Assembly (NCBI RefSeq): GCF_003369915.1 | Contig: NC_046673.1 | Coordinates: 9,346,001-9,410,000, forward strand | DNA: 64,000 nt | Source: Drosophila miranda | Lineage: Eukaryota; Arthropoda; Insecta; Diptera; Drosophilidae | Direction: 5' to 3' | Shown: piece by piece, positions 35,201 through 45,783 of the stretch | How the letters are laid out: the number at the start of each line of letters is the position of its first letter | Numbering within the stretch: the first letter of the stretch is position 1 | Position numbers and translations under genes: made by a program | The notes under the pieces: model-generated | What the model was told of the DNA's origin: nothing | Database searches by the model: none | What the model saw: the letters and a program-made list of their open reading frames with translations, nothing else

Positions 35201-38200
35201 ACATATACATGTGTATTATGCATATTTCTGCCCATCCAACCATCCACCCACCCATCCATCCCACCCATCCCTGTATCTTGATGTGTATATATGTAGCTGT
35301 GAAAGAGGGTACACTCGTATCATGTTGGCACAGCCCGTCGCACTTGTCGAATTGTCAACGTGGCCTCAAGCACGTAGTACTAGCTCTCCCAATCGAGTAG
35401 GGAAAAGGGAAAATCGGGGAAGAGTGAATACTTATACGAGTATGTATATATTCTTGGGTGGTCGGATGGTTTCATAGATTTGAGTGGCTTCGTTAAGTTG
35501 GTAAAAATCAAATACCCGCTATCAGCCACAGTCATCGTTGTCAATGAATTTGACTGACTAACTCCGGGCTCTGGCTCTACCGATGGTTCAGAGCCACAGG
35601 GGGGCTGTGTAAAGGTTTTTGGTATGAAATTGTCGGAATACACGGCATGCCACACACCCACACCCATTGATTATCATATATATATATATATATATATATG
35701 GATATACCTACTGAATATATGTGTGTTTATATTTTGAGTTTCAGTTTCGGTTTAAAAACAAAAATATTGCGAGCTTCTTTGATAGGGGACGGAACTCAAC
35801 ATATTCCATCCGTGGGCTGCTCTAGTTCCTCCTGTCCAGGCCTGGTCGGGCACTGAAATGTAATTGACTGGAATGAACCTCGCCCTGGTCCTTGTCCCTG
35901 CCACTACTATCCAGCCAGCCAGCCAGCAATCCCACCATCCCCTTCCCATCCATTGCATTGCAGGCACTCTGATGAGGTCTGATAGGCTGGTCGCTCGGAC
36001 TAAATGGTTGGTTCGCTCGTGTCTGGGCGTGCCTGGCACGCAAACCACCTCTCTTTCTCTCTATCTTGCATATACATATACCCATGCATACCTATATATT
36101 TAGTATACTATATATATATATATTCAAAGAGAGAGCTTCATTTTTTTTTGACATGGCAGCAAGGACCGAGGTCCCAACAGAACCCATCAGACTGGGCAAC
36201 TACTCTTGGCTCTGCCTCTGGCTCCATATACTACTCGTATTTTCTCGAAATATATATATATGTACATATTTCGTGTACGAGTATATCTGAATAGGTATAG
36301 GTATTGGTATAGCCAGCGTGTATGTACATCCATATATTTATGGCACTACGTTAGTCAGTTCATAAATTGTTGCGGCTCGTTGGCGTCCACCTCTTGGGGC
36401 CCTTTTCCTAGCCACTAAAATACATTTCGTGGATTTATGGCCAAAACCAAAACCAAAACCAGACCTCGGGCTGGGCCTGAAGCTCAAGACTGAGACTGTG
36501 AGACGGAGACCGACCCGAAAGCACAAGTTGCCTCATTTTGGTTGAGCAAAATGAAAAAGTTTTTAATGGCAATTGTTGATTCTTTTTTTCTACGAACGGG
36601 TGGGCGTAACTGCGGCCTAGCCACGCCCAAATATAGAAAATCCCAAGGCAAAAGTAATCACATGACCAATGACGACTCCATCTTAGATCTTGGGCTGGTA
36701 CAAAAAGTATTCTCCTTGGATCTGCCCCAAGGTGGAACAATCCTGGAGAGCTAATGACGAAAGAGATGCCCAAATAGTCCCATCAGCATCTGTCTCCGGA
36801 TTTAGTATGAAATCTATAATTTTAATCAAATTTAAAATACTATGATATGACGTCATTTGGCCATATATGGCTGTGTGTGTGTTGGAAAACGTCACTTTGT
36901 CACCAATGGTGCTGAGGTTCTTCAGCTACAAACACTAACTATGGTTTTTCCCTCTTCGCGGAAAAGTTAGCAAGGTCTAATGTCATAGCACCATTGCGGC
37001 CTAAAGACCAACAATTTTCCGCATAGTTCTGCCCTTTTCCTATCGTTCCAATAGCAATAACAAGAAGCAGCTGCTCTAAACATTAATAAATGTTATACAA
37101 AATAAAAAGGAAAGGAAAGGAAGAAAATAAATTAAGGAAATAAATCCTTAAAGCTTTAAACCAATTTTTGTGTACCAGTGTGGATCAATAGAGACGCTGC
37201 TATATCAATGGGAGAAAAACATTGTTGGTTCACCACATTATAAAGAAATTACTGAAAATAATTAATAAATAAAAGCATCAAGCCTTGTTCGTACATTCTC
37301 CTGCACTTGCTCATAATTTGGTTGCCTTCCTTGTGATAGAATACTTAAATCAAACTTCGTACATTGCAGAAGCTCTGTCTGCATTGATTTCCATATCGAT
37401 AACTTGAGAGCTTCAAGTAGATCCTTCAATCAAAGATATTATTTACCATTCTTGACTAAAAATCAAGGGGAAAATCAATACGTATTTAGCTGAGAAAAGA
37501 CCTACAAATGTCAAGCAAAATTTATAAGTGAAGTCGTAAATCTTTTTCTTGATTCAAGCACAACCGGATGGCATGAAGGTGAACCATTAAAATACTTTAT
37601 TTAGAGTTCTTTGGAGCACATCATTTTCATTATTCTCCATCGATTCCGAGAGCTGAACCATAATACAGAATTAAAGACAATTTGATCATGTTTCGGTTCA
37701 TCCAAGACTAGGCTTTCCTTCAAAATAATATGGGTATTGAGAAGGGGTATTAGGGTAAAGTAAAGGCCGGGTGTTGAAATGATATTTATGCTAATCTTGC
37801 CACCACATCTGCTAGATGGTCGCACTTATACCCATATACTGGTAGTTTTCAGGATCCTCTATCGTTACCAAGTTAAGAGCAATTGCGGTTACCAGAAACG
37901 AGGCGGAGGGAGGGTTGAATGTGGCACATGTCCTGGTCGATCATGCATGATCCGCATCCCATAAACACTCAATATGCACATTTCCAATTGACCGGAAGAG
38001 CGGAAGCGGCCGTATGCCACTACCCACTACCCACCACTGCCACTCCACTCCACTCTCTCTCTCTCTTTCTCTCTTAACCCACTTAACCCCTTAACCCTCT
38101 GTCACTAGCACTGCCCCTGGCACTGGCAGGTAATTGCTCTCAACTCTAGGCACAGCCGTGGGCATGGGCATGGGCATGGGCATGTCAAACACCTGATCCC

Positions 38201-41200
38201 CGGGATGCATTGATGCATGTAAAAGGTGTAGTAAAGCCGGAAGGGAACCGAAACCGACCCCGGCCCCGACCCCGACCCCGGTCTCCTGGTTCCGACGGTC
38301 CAACCCCCGCAATTAATAATTATTGTGAGCAATGTGCAGCGTAGAAATTTCATGGGCAATTGCCAGGACAGGCAAAACGATTAAGGGAATGGGTAGCGGG
38401 GGCGAACAAAGTTGGGTAAATTGCTATTGCTATAGGGCTATGTATGTACGTGTATATATTGGGCATTGGGGATCGGGGACTGCGCGGGGCCATTGCGCAG
38501 GCGTCGTCAATTGCCTTGAATGCGACGAGGACGTGGCCATGGGGTGGCGGTGGCGATGGCAGTGGCAGTGGCAGTGGCACCCCTTCTGGGAGCCGCAAAG
38601 TAAATTTGTGAATGGTTAATGAAAAGTTCCCCAAAAGCGGAACTGAGCCAAAAGCCGAGTCGAAACTTCTGCCAAGGAATCGGGGAGTCCAGGACTGTCG
38701 GCTCATTACATTTAATGAACCTCTGCCCGAAAGGGTACAGGGTCGGTGATGGGGTGCTTGGGTGCTTGTGTGGATGGTGCAGGTGATGGGCAAATGTCAT
38801 AAATTATTTGCTTCCTACCCATTGTAAGGGGATGGTTTCGTATGTAAATTTGTATAGGATATTTACACGCAACATTTTGGGCTGCGGCTTCAAATATTTA
38901 CACTGATTCAGGCCTCCACCCCCACCCCCACCCGCACAGGTGCAGAGAGCCAGAAGGCAGGAGGCAGGAGCCGGAACCCCGAATTAATGAACCTTGAAAA
39001 ATGTGTTAAAAGTTTTTGGGTTTTTTCCCTTTATGATCTAAACCGAATGGATACTCATTATTTGCCCAGAGGGCCGGGGATCCACCGAAAGTAGGTAATA
39101 AGTTATCAGGGGTGGAATATCAATCATCTACATGTAACTTTGAGGATAGATAGAATATGTCCGAAGACGTAGAAAGGTACTTCAGTGCATCCACTGTGCA
39201 CTCAATCCACACTTTCAAGTTTATAAACAGAACAAACAGGAAGAGCGCAAAGAACTGATGAAGGAAGTATTCCTGGAAGAATTCAAAAGAATCATGGGTA
39301 CTATTTATGAATGTTCAATTTAGTAGTTTCTCTCTTTGTGGAGATGAGATCTCTGAGATCTCTCGAATTTGGATTCCTATCATCCATGTTTTGACCACAT
39401 AAAATAGATACAGAAAAGAAAAGATAGAATCAATTTTCTTGTTGTCTGTGGACAGTGGACATATCTGATAGATTGGAAAGTTATATTCTGCCAATTGGTT
39501 CCACCTCCTATTCCACAAAAGACAGAGTTCTGCGGGGATCTTTGGAAGCTCCCTGCTCGATATCCATCTGAGCAACCATCAAAGGAATGTCCTGACATTT
39601 CCGACCAGAAGGGACCACTGAATCGAGTTCTTGTTTGCCCCCAAACATATCAGATGGACCCCTAACATATCTGATAAATACAAGGCTCCGCTTCGCTCCG
39701 TTGCGCTTGGTTCCAACAACTTGTTGAACAAACCACAAAACGGTTTGGGAACCGCGAGTCCTAGTGAGGAAAATGCAATTTCCCTGCCTATAAATCGTTC
39801 GAGGCAAAAACTTTTGGCACTTGCATTGTTTGGAGTTCCTACGCTCATTGCTGTTTGTGGGGTGAGCAACACCTTGAAGAAGGAACCAATCAAATGGCCA
39901 GCGGGAATGCCCAGGAGAAATACTTGAGATTTGTTTAATTGCATCCGGCTGGCGTTTCCCCCCCCCCCCCCCCCCCCCCAAAACTACTACAGCCAAAGCC
40001 AGAACAATAGTCCGTAGCCGGTAGCCCGTAGCTCGAAGCCCGAGAAACATCCAACAAAATGGCGTCCATCATGTGTACTCGGGTTTAATATGGGTGTGGG
40101 GGTGGACGAGTGGGTGGCTAGGGGGTGTTTTGGTTTGGTTTGATTTAGAGTACTTACGATATCCATTGGTATATGCCCGACACAGTCAGTTCACCCTTGT
40201 CCTCGAGGGCGTATTCGATGAGTTCCGTGTAGGTGAACGGTGGTTTCTTTGGCCTGCTTGTTTTGCGGTGGTTGGTTTCGGGTTTCGGGTTTCGGGTTTC
40301 ACGTTTCGGGTAGATGGTTGGATGGGTGGGTGGGTGTTTCAGTCGTTCGTTGATTCGTTTTGGGGGTGTGGGTTTTCATTCGGTGGTCGGCATCGATTGG
40401 CGGCACCAGAATGGAAATGGAGAAAATTCATATCAAGAAAAGATGTTAAAAAAATATTTACAAAATTGCTGTAGAAAGGCGAGAATCTGTTGGGAGATCA
40501 GAGATAGAGCTTGGAGCGTTTTAAGGACTCCATATTGAAGCAATAGAGTCGTCTCTGTGAGGGCACCAGAGATGGTGGACCACCGTGAGTGGTGTAGAAA
40601 GGGTCCAGACCCTTTTGCAGATCGATTTTTCCTACGGAATCTACTATGAAGCATTTGCCTGGGTTAGCAACAAATAAAACTACAGCTCTTTGAAATTGGA
40701 GGGAAGGAACAGAAAGGTTGTTCTCACAAAGATACAGCTATATGATATATGTAGTCAACAGCTCTTGAATCGAAACAGGGTGTCTATATGGCTATGGCAG
40801 TGTTCTCCCTAAGCCAGCCCATAACATTTTGTAGGCTATTCAGATGGTGGCATACTCACGCCTTGGAGGTTGTATCCTCGACCACAACATGCTCGGCCAC
40901 TATCATATCGTTGCCATCCAGCTCCGAGGTGACTTCCATCACCAGCTCCTCGAACTTGCGCCCGGTCTTGGTGGAGCTGCCAATGTTTCCCGATACAGTA
41001 CTGCCGCCGGCACCTCCTCCACCTCCTCCTGCCCCTCCACCGACTGTTGATGCACTGATCGAGGCGCTGGTGCAGCTCTTGGGGGACCTGGCCCGCTGGT
41101 CCATCAGGGCGCCATGGCTCTGGCTGGAGTTGAGAGAGTGATTCGAGTTCGTGGTGCATGTGGATGCGGATGCGGACGGGGACGAGGTAGAGCTGCAGGG

Positions 41201-42214
41201 CGATATGCTGACAGCGGTTGTGGGCGTGCCGGCTTCGGCTTGACCCACCGGCTGGCCGTGGCCCTGCCCTTGGCCATGGGGCGATAGATGGGGGAACTCG
41301 TCGAATTTAAAGTTGAGCAGCCACGACAGGTTCTTGTCCTCAAAGTCCGCCTCCGACCCATCGCTAGTTGTCGTAGTCGTGGGCGTGCCTGTGGAGCCCG
41401 ACGAAGTGCGCCTGCCGGTGGGCATAGTCCGACATCCCGCCTGCTTCAGAGGGACCATGAAGCTCTGATTTTGCGCCACCTGCGCCGACGACTGCTGCTG
41501 CTGCTGTTGCTGCTGTTGCTGCTGCTGGGGCTGCTGCTGAGACTGGGACTGAGACTGGGGCTGGGAGCTGTTGCTGCACTGCGACACAGGGGGCGGCAGC
41601 GTCGCGCTCAGCTGGCCAATCTCCGCCTGCAGACCGGAGTTGTAGCGATGATCGAGCTCGAGCAGCTCGCCCGTCTGCCAGCCGCCGCCGGGTCCATCCT
41701 CCAGGGGGGCGCTCAGTGTGGGCGTGGGCAGCGCGCTGGGTGGGCCGCAGAATGCGGCGGACGGCACCAAGAGACTGCTGTCGTAGGCGAACAGATCGTT
41801 GATGAAAGCGGCCGAGGACTCAGGGGGCCCAGCGGCAGGTATAGTCGCAACGGCAGCAGGAGCAGAGCCGCCACTGGCCGTGCTGCTAGCTACTGGCGAT
41901 TCCAGCTGGAGGTGAAAGTGCAGGTCGCCGGCATCGTACTCAAGGTGACGTTTCTTCCAGGGGTTCGCCTCGAGTTGGTCGTAGTCCGGGCCCAGGGCTA
42001 GGTCCTGTCCATCCACCTGCGACTCGTACTTGCGCTTCAAAAAGTTGTATTCGCAGTCTCCTACCAGGGTTCCGCTGTTCGAGTTGTTGCCGTCACTAGT
42101 GGTGTTATTGTTGGTGGTGTTGTTGTTGTTGTTGTTGTTGTTCGAAGCGGGACTGAGATGGACACCGGGAGCACTCACACTGCCCGTGCCATTGACGGGC
42201 ATATTGACAATCAT
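31466..42214 (-). CDS. fd3F: Forkhead-box transcription factor, probably fd3F (FoxJ1-related), five coding exons
   Basis: Exons 42214-40860, 40253-40158, 32549-32378, 32320-31840 and 31743-31466 join in consistent phases to about 793 residues. The forkhead domain spans exons 2-3 (about residues 455-540): KPPFTYTELIEYAL, GIYQWIS, then FPYYKSNDDRWKNSVRHNLS and GHLWAISSGD. WKNSVRHNLS is the DNA-recognition helix. Exon 1 holds a conserved block LSWLLNFKFDEFPHLSP, a polyQ tract and Ser/Gly/Asn-rich linkers. Exon 4 has KKQRLDLFFKM followed by an uninterrupted run of more than 20 Gln and a His run. The C-terminal exon is acidic and aromatic (SEEEVLFSDEFNLNYFGYNP), possibly an activation region. In D. 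melanogaster, Fd3F works with Rfx in chordotonal neurons to specialise motile-type cilia. The forkhead identity is certain; the assignment to fd3F is from remembered similarity. Start: ATG 42214 (MIVNMPVNG), the first believable one. Confidence 0.85.
31744..31839 (-). other. 96-base intron of the forkhead gene, in frame and stop-free
   Basis: A GTGAGT donor and CCAACCAG acceptor bound exactly 32 codons with no stop, so retention would add a 32-residue insert starting GECNLTGWP without shifting the frame. The truncated copy A keeps the same arrangement at 21874-21969. Confidence 0.6.
32175..32262 (-). repeat. CAG/CAA (opa) repeat coding for polyglutamine
   Basis: Mixed CAG and CAA codons in the forkhead gene's fourth exon encode an unbroken run of more than 20 Gln. 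Length is likely to vary between individuals. Confidence 0.85.
34565..34778. mobile_element. Small non-autonomous element (MITE) with TTAA duplicates
   Basis: TTAA at 34565-34568 and 34775-34778 flank a 206-bp AT-rich segment. Its ends are imperfect inverted repeats of about 35 bases: the left reads GGGGAGGGAGCTTCCC, and the right, reverse-complemented, reads GGGGAGGTTCCC, with shared TTCTAA and CCAAAA further in. A TTAA target and G/C-run termini are typical of the piggyBac superfamily. There is no coding capacity, so it would depend on a transposase elsewhere. Confidence 0.6.
39958..39979. repeat. Run of 22 cytosines
   Basis: An uninterrupted C homopolymer in the forkhead intron, unusual for its length and prone to sequencing error. 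Confidence 0.85.
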
Positions 42215-44187
42215 GGCTCTCAACAATCGCCCAGGCCTGGCTCTCGTGCAGTTCACGCGACACCCAAAACACACACGGAGGCACAGGAAAAAAAAACGTA
42301 ACCAGCAGTCAAAAACGAAAAAAAAAAACAATAAACAAAAGGATGCACAGGACGAGCACTAGCCGCCAGGAGCTGGACTTGGACTGGATGGCACTGTCAA
42401 CGGGGGCTGGCACTGGCACTGGCACTGGGACTGGGACTGTGTGTGTTCTGTGTTCTGGGTTCTCCGAGCCGAGTTCCGTCTCGCGCTGCGACTGGCCACG
42501 GAATGCGGACAAACGTTGTGCGGTGCCAGGAGCAGAGTTGGCCAGTAGCTTCCCGCTCGTCTGTGCTGCGCCTGCGCCTGCTGGCGGCTCTCATTACCCC
42601 TGCGCACTCAGTCAAGCACAACCCAGTATCAGGCCTAGTACGAGTACCAGACCAGCACACCATGTGGACGCGCGTACACGCGTGGACTGGACTGGTGCTA
42701 GTGCTTTCTGGCGCTGGTTCTGCTTGGTCGCTCTTTGGCCATAATCGAACATGTGCGTTGGCCGTTGGCCGTTAGCCAATTTCGGCGTGTTGACAGGGTG
42801 TTGGCCCTGTGCAGCCATTCAAGCGTCTAATCGCCGCTTTAGGCACCCTGTGAATGGTCCGGTCCCAACCCCCGCCGCACAAGTGTTGCTGGAGCTCGGG
42901 AGGGTCGGCCCATCTGCACGGAAAGGGACAATTAATTGCTTATCTGGGTTTTCCAATAAATACTCACAGTTGTTAAGCCCAAAGTCTTGGATATAGGGAG
43001 AATGGGGATCAGGATGAGGATGCCTGAAAATAAAGTAAAAATCATAAGTATTAAGATTTACAGAGAGATCCATAGAATGGTTTCATCCATTTACACAACT
43101 CGTTTTTCTAAAGGCCCGAATGATGAGCCAGAAAGTCATGGGAGGGAGAGCGAAATATACTTCAGTATTCAGTTCTGTTACTCAAGTATTAACAGAGTTT
43201 TGTAGACATTTCTGGATTGGAAAATTGCATTATCAGTACTGCATATAAAACTTGACTTAGCTTTAGTTCCAGAGAGAACTACATGTATAATTGTAATATA
43301 CTATATAAGATATATCCATAAAATACCCAAAAAATTGGCAGGTTTTATAACTTCTAGAGCATTAACAATCTGGCGTGATGTGAGATTCGTAGCCAATAAT
43401 CCATATATGTATTATAGCCAGTGGCGCAGCAGTAAAGCAAATCTCTATTATTGTTTATTGTTTGCACTGCCCACAGTACCACATTGCAATCTACATATGT
43501 ATGTACATACGTACAACAGCCTATTCTCTCAGTCCCTTCTCTCGCGTCTTTCTTTTTTTCTTTCGCCTTCGCTCTTGAATTAGTCTTGAGGAAGCACTCA
43601 CTTTTTGCACGTCTACCCGCCGCGTGTCTTCAATTTGTTTCTTTCTTTAATCTCCTCGTAAACCTAGCTCAAATCTTCCGCTATCGCTAAACCGTTGTAA
43701 ACCGAACAATCGTCGAACGATCGCAAACATACGCTGCTGAAAAAGCTCAGAAGCTCAACAAATATAATGAAAACGTACAATTAACATAGAATTTAAGTGA
43801 GCCTAATTTCGGTAAAAACAATCCAACGAACGGCCTTAACCCTGTCGTGAGGTTACAAAAACCAGGAGTGGGCTCTGAGCTTGGCCCACAAAATTCCAAG
43901 TCTTTGCGAATTGGGTATGCCGTCGTTTAGATTTAGTCGGCACTGTGGAACCCAAGACTGTATAAATATATTTCCATGTTATCAAATATGAAAATCTTTC
44001 CGTTTTCCACACTGCGGAGCATCTAGCGGGACGTTATTCAGGACAGATAATATGGAAATGGGTGGAAGCTGGTCTTATAATTGGAGCAGCTCCTTATGGT
44101 TCGACTTATAGTATAGGGAGATCTGTATACCTTCTATCTGTAACTGAATAAACGTTTTATGTACACGATGTATGTGCATAGGTGATG
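42215..44187. other. Upstream region between the forkhead gene and the second tandem duplication
   Basis: It holds the forkhead gene's presumed 5' UTR and promoter. A GGCACT/GGGACT hexamer array lies at about 42405-42440. No coding exon is recognised, and the open frames at 42343-42775 are reading frames through that array and its flanks. The part from 43,000 to 44,187 is AT-rich with no feature I can name. Confidence 0.45.
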
Positions 44188-44564
44188 CATAATGTGACTC
44201 ACTTTCGGCCTGTTATCAGCTTCGATGGAGCGAATCTGTAAATTGAGTTGCTTATAAGTACATTCTTTTAAATAAATATAAACATGTACATGTGTAGAGA
44301 CGAGCATGTATATGCATAGGTATATAATGCTTACTTGCCCATACAAAAATTCTGGGCAACATTCGTGTTTGTTTGCGCGCGTCGTCTGTGTGTGGATACT
44401 CTCGTCACCGTTCCAAGCGCTCGGGCCGCTCGGGCACTCTGCGAAATCGGAAATGCCACAAACAATCATTTGGCAACCTGTTTTTGAGTAGGTTGAGCAA
44501 AAAATACCCGCAGAAATGAGCGTAGAAAGAGCCAGATGGCTCGACAGGGCAGAGCGACAGGTAC

Positions 44565-44574
44565 GGGAGTCCCC
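44565..44574 (+). promoter_or_regulatory. NF-kappaB/Dif-type site upstream of PGRP-SA
   Basis: GGGAGTCCCC fits the kappaB consensus GGGRNNYYCC exactly and lies about 100 bases before the PGRP-SA start codon. Toll-pathway NF-kappaB factors induce many immune genes in flies, including PGRP-SA, so this is a plausible feedback site. The site is inferred from sequence only. Confidence 0.5.
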
Positions 44575-44673
44575 AAGCGGATCGAAACAGAGTTCAATCG
44601 TCTTGATAAATACACTTGGTAAGCGCCGTTTTGGCAGTTCGCATCCGACGCTAGATCTCTCCGAGTGCCAGTC

Positions 44674-45400
44674 ATGTTTCCCACTGCTCGCCTTTGCACG
44701 CTGATCGCGACAACTGCTCTGATTGTTGTGGTGGCTGGTGTATCCGGTAAAGCTCGCCATCGGGCTGAGGATTGTCCGCAGACCAAGCTGAAGCGGCAGT
44801 GGGGCGGAAAGCCATCCCAGAACCTCCACTATCAGGTGCGTCCCATCCGCTTCGTGGTAATCCATCACACGGTCACCGGCGAGTGCAGCGGGTTGCTTCA
44901 GTGCGCTCAGATTCTTCAGGGCATGCAAGCCTATCACCAAACGGATCTAAACTACGACGACATCAGCTACAAGTAAGAATAATCAGCGATATCAGCTAAC
45001 ACGCCAATGCAACGCTCCATTCCAATCCCAGCTTCCTAATTGGCAACGATGGCGTCGTCTACGAGGGCACCGGCTGGGGTCTGCGCGGCGCCCACACTTA
45101 CGGCTACAACGCCAATGGCACGGGCATTGCCTTCATCGGCAACTACGGGGGTGAGCTAGCTATCTTATATATACTCCGTCTGGTTATTGATCCCCTCCAT
45201 TTGTCCATTTAACAGAAAAACTTCCCACGCCGGCTGCCCTGCGGGCGGCCAAACAGCTGTTGGCCTGCGGAGTAAGGCAGGGGGAGCTGAGCGAGGACTA
45301 TGGACTGATTGCGGGCTCGCAGGTGATCAGCACACAGAGTCCCGGGCTGACGCTCTACAATGAGATTCAGGAGTGGCCACATTGGCTCTCCAATCCCTAA
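44674..45400 (+). CDS. PGRP-SA: Peptidoglycan recognition protein SA, intact copy
   Basis: Exons 44674-44972, 45032-45150 and 45216-45400 join in phase to 200 residues. A signal peptide (about residues 1-25, hydrophobic core TLIATTALIVVVAGVSG) precedes a single PGRP domain: KLKRQWGGKPSQNLHYQVRP, VVIHHTVTGECSGLLQC, FLIGNDGVVYEGTGWGLRGA and YNEIQEWPHWLSNP. Known of the family: a circulating haemolymph sensor of Lys-type peptidoglycan that, with GNBP1, starts the protease cascade activating Spaetzle and Toll. The zinc-ligand Cys of amidase PGRPs is Ser here (ISTQSPG), so it binds but should not cleave as a zinc amidase, as in other PGRP-SA proteins. Close agreement with the D. melanogaster protein makes the assignment secure. 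The start is the ATG that gives a proper signal peptide. Confidence 0.95.
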
Positions 45401-45496
45401 AATTCACTAATTCGCGAATGAGATAATTTGGCGCACTAATCGATAAGCGATTGCAGTTGGCCGAGCTGCCAACTCGGTCTATTCGCCAATTTCTTT

Positions 45497-45502
45497 AATA
45501 AA
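45497..45502 (+). terminator. Poly(A) signal of PGRP-SA
   Basis: AATAAA lies about 100 bases past the stop. The same signal is at 52446-52451 in the second unit. The Yb-family gene starts about 280 bases further on. Confidence 0.65.
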
Positions 45503-45783
45503 GTCTACTTAGTTTTTAACTTTTAAAAATTGCAAATACAAGCTAGTTACCTTTAAATCATTGGATTATTTTGTAATTCAATTAAACCATTTATTTTGCA
45601 ACACAATGTTCAGAATCGACAGATCCCGAAAAACATATCGATTTCCAAGTCGATTGCAGCGCAGCCAGCTTAACGCAGTTCCTTCTTGCTTCTTGGCTCC
45701 GCCATCTTTGCAAAAATTAATTTGAAGAACCATAATAAATCGAAGCAATTCAGCGGCATCCCGAAAGCGATCGACCCAAAATA

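Larger units (their letters stand above)
32550..40157 (-). other. 7.6-kb intron inside the forkhead domain coding region
   Basis: The intron splits the domain between helix H2 and H3 coding parts (TC|C for the Ser before DRFPYY). It has no recognisable gene. It contains hexamer arrays at about 32955-33030 (GGACAC/GGACAT), 33345-33382 (GGGATGGAAT) and 38159-38183 (GGGCAT), a GACCCC/CCCCGG array at about 38255-38282, a 22-C run at 39958-39979, TA/CA tracts, and a small MITE at 34565-34778. Large first introns of fly developmental genes often carry enhancers, but none can be pinpointed. Confidence 0.65.
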
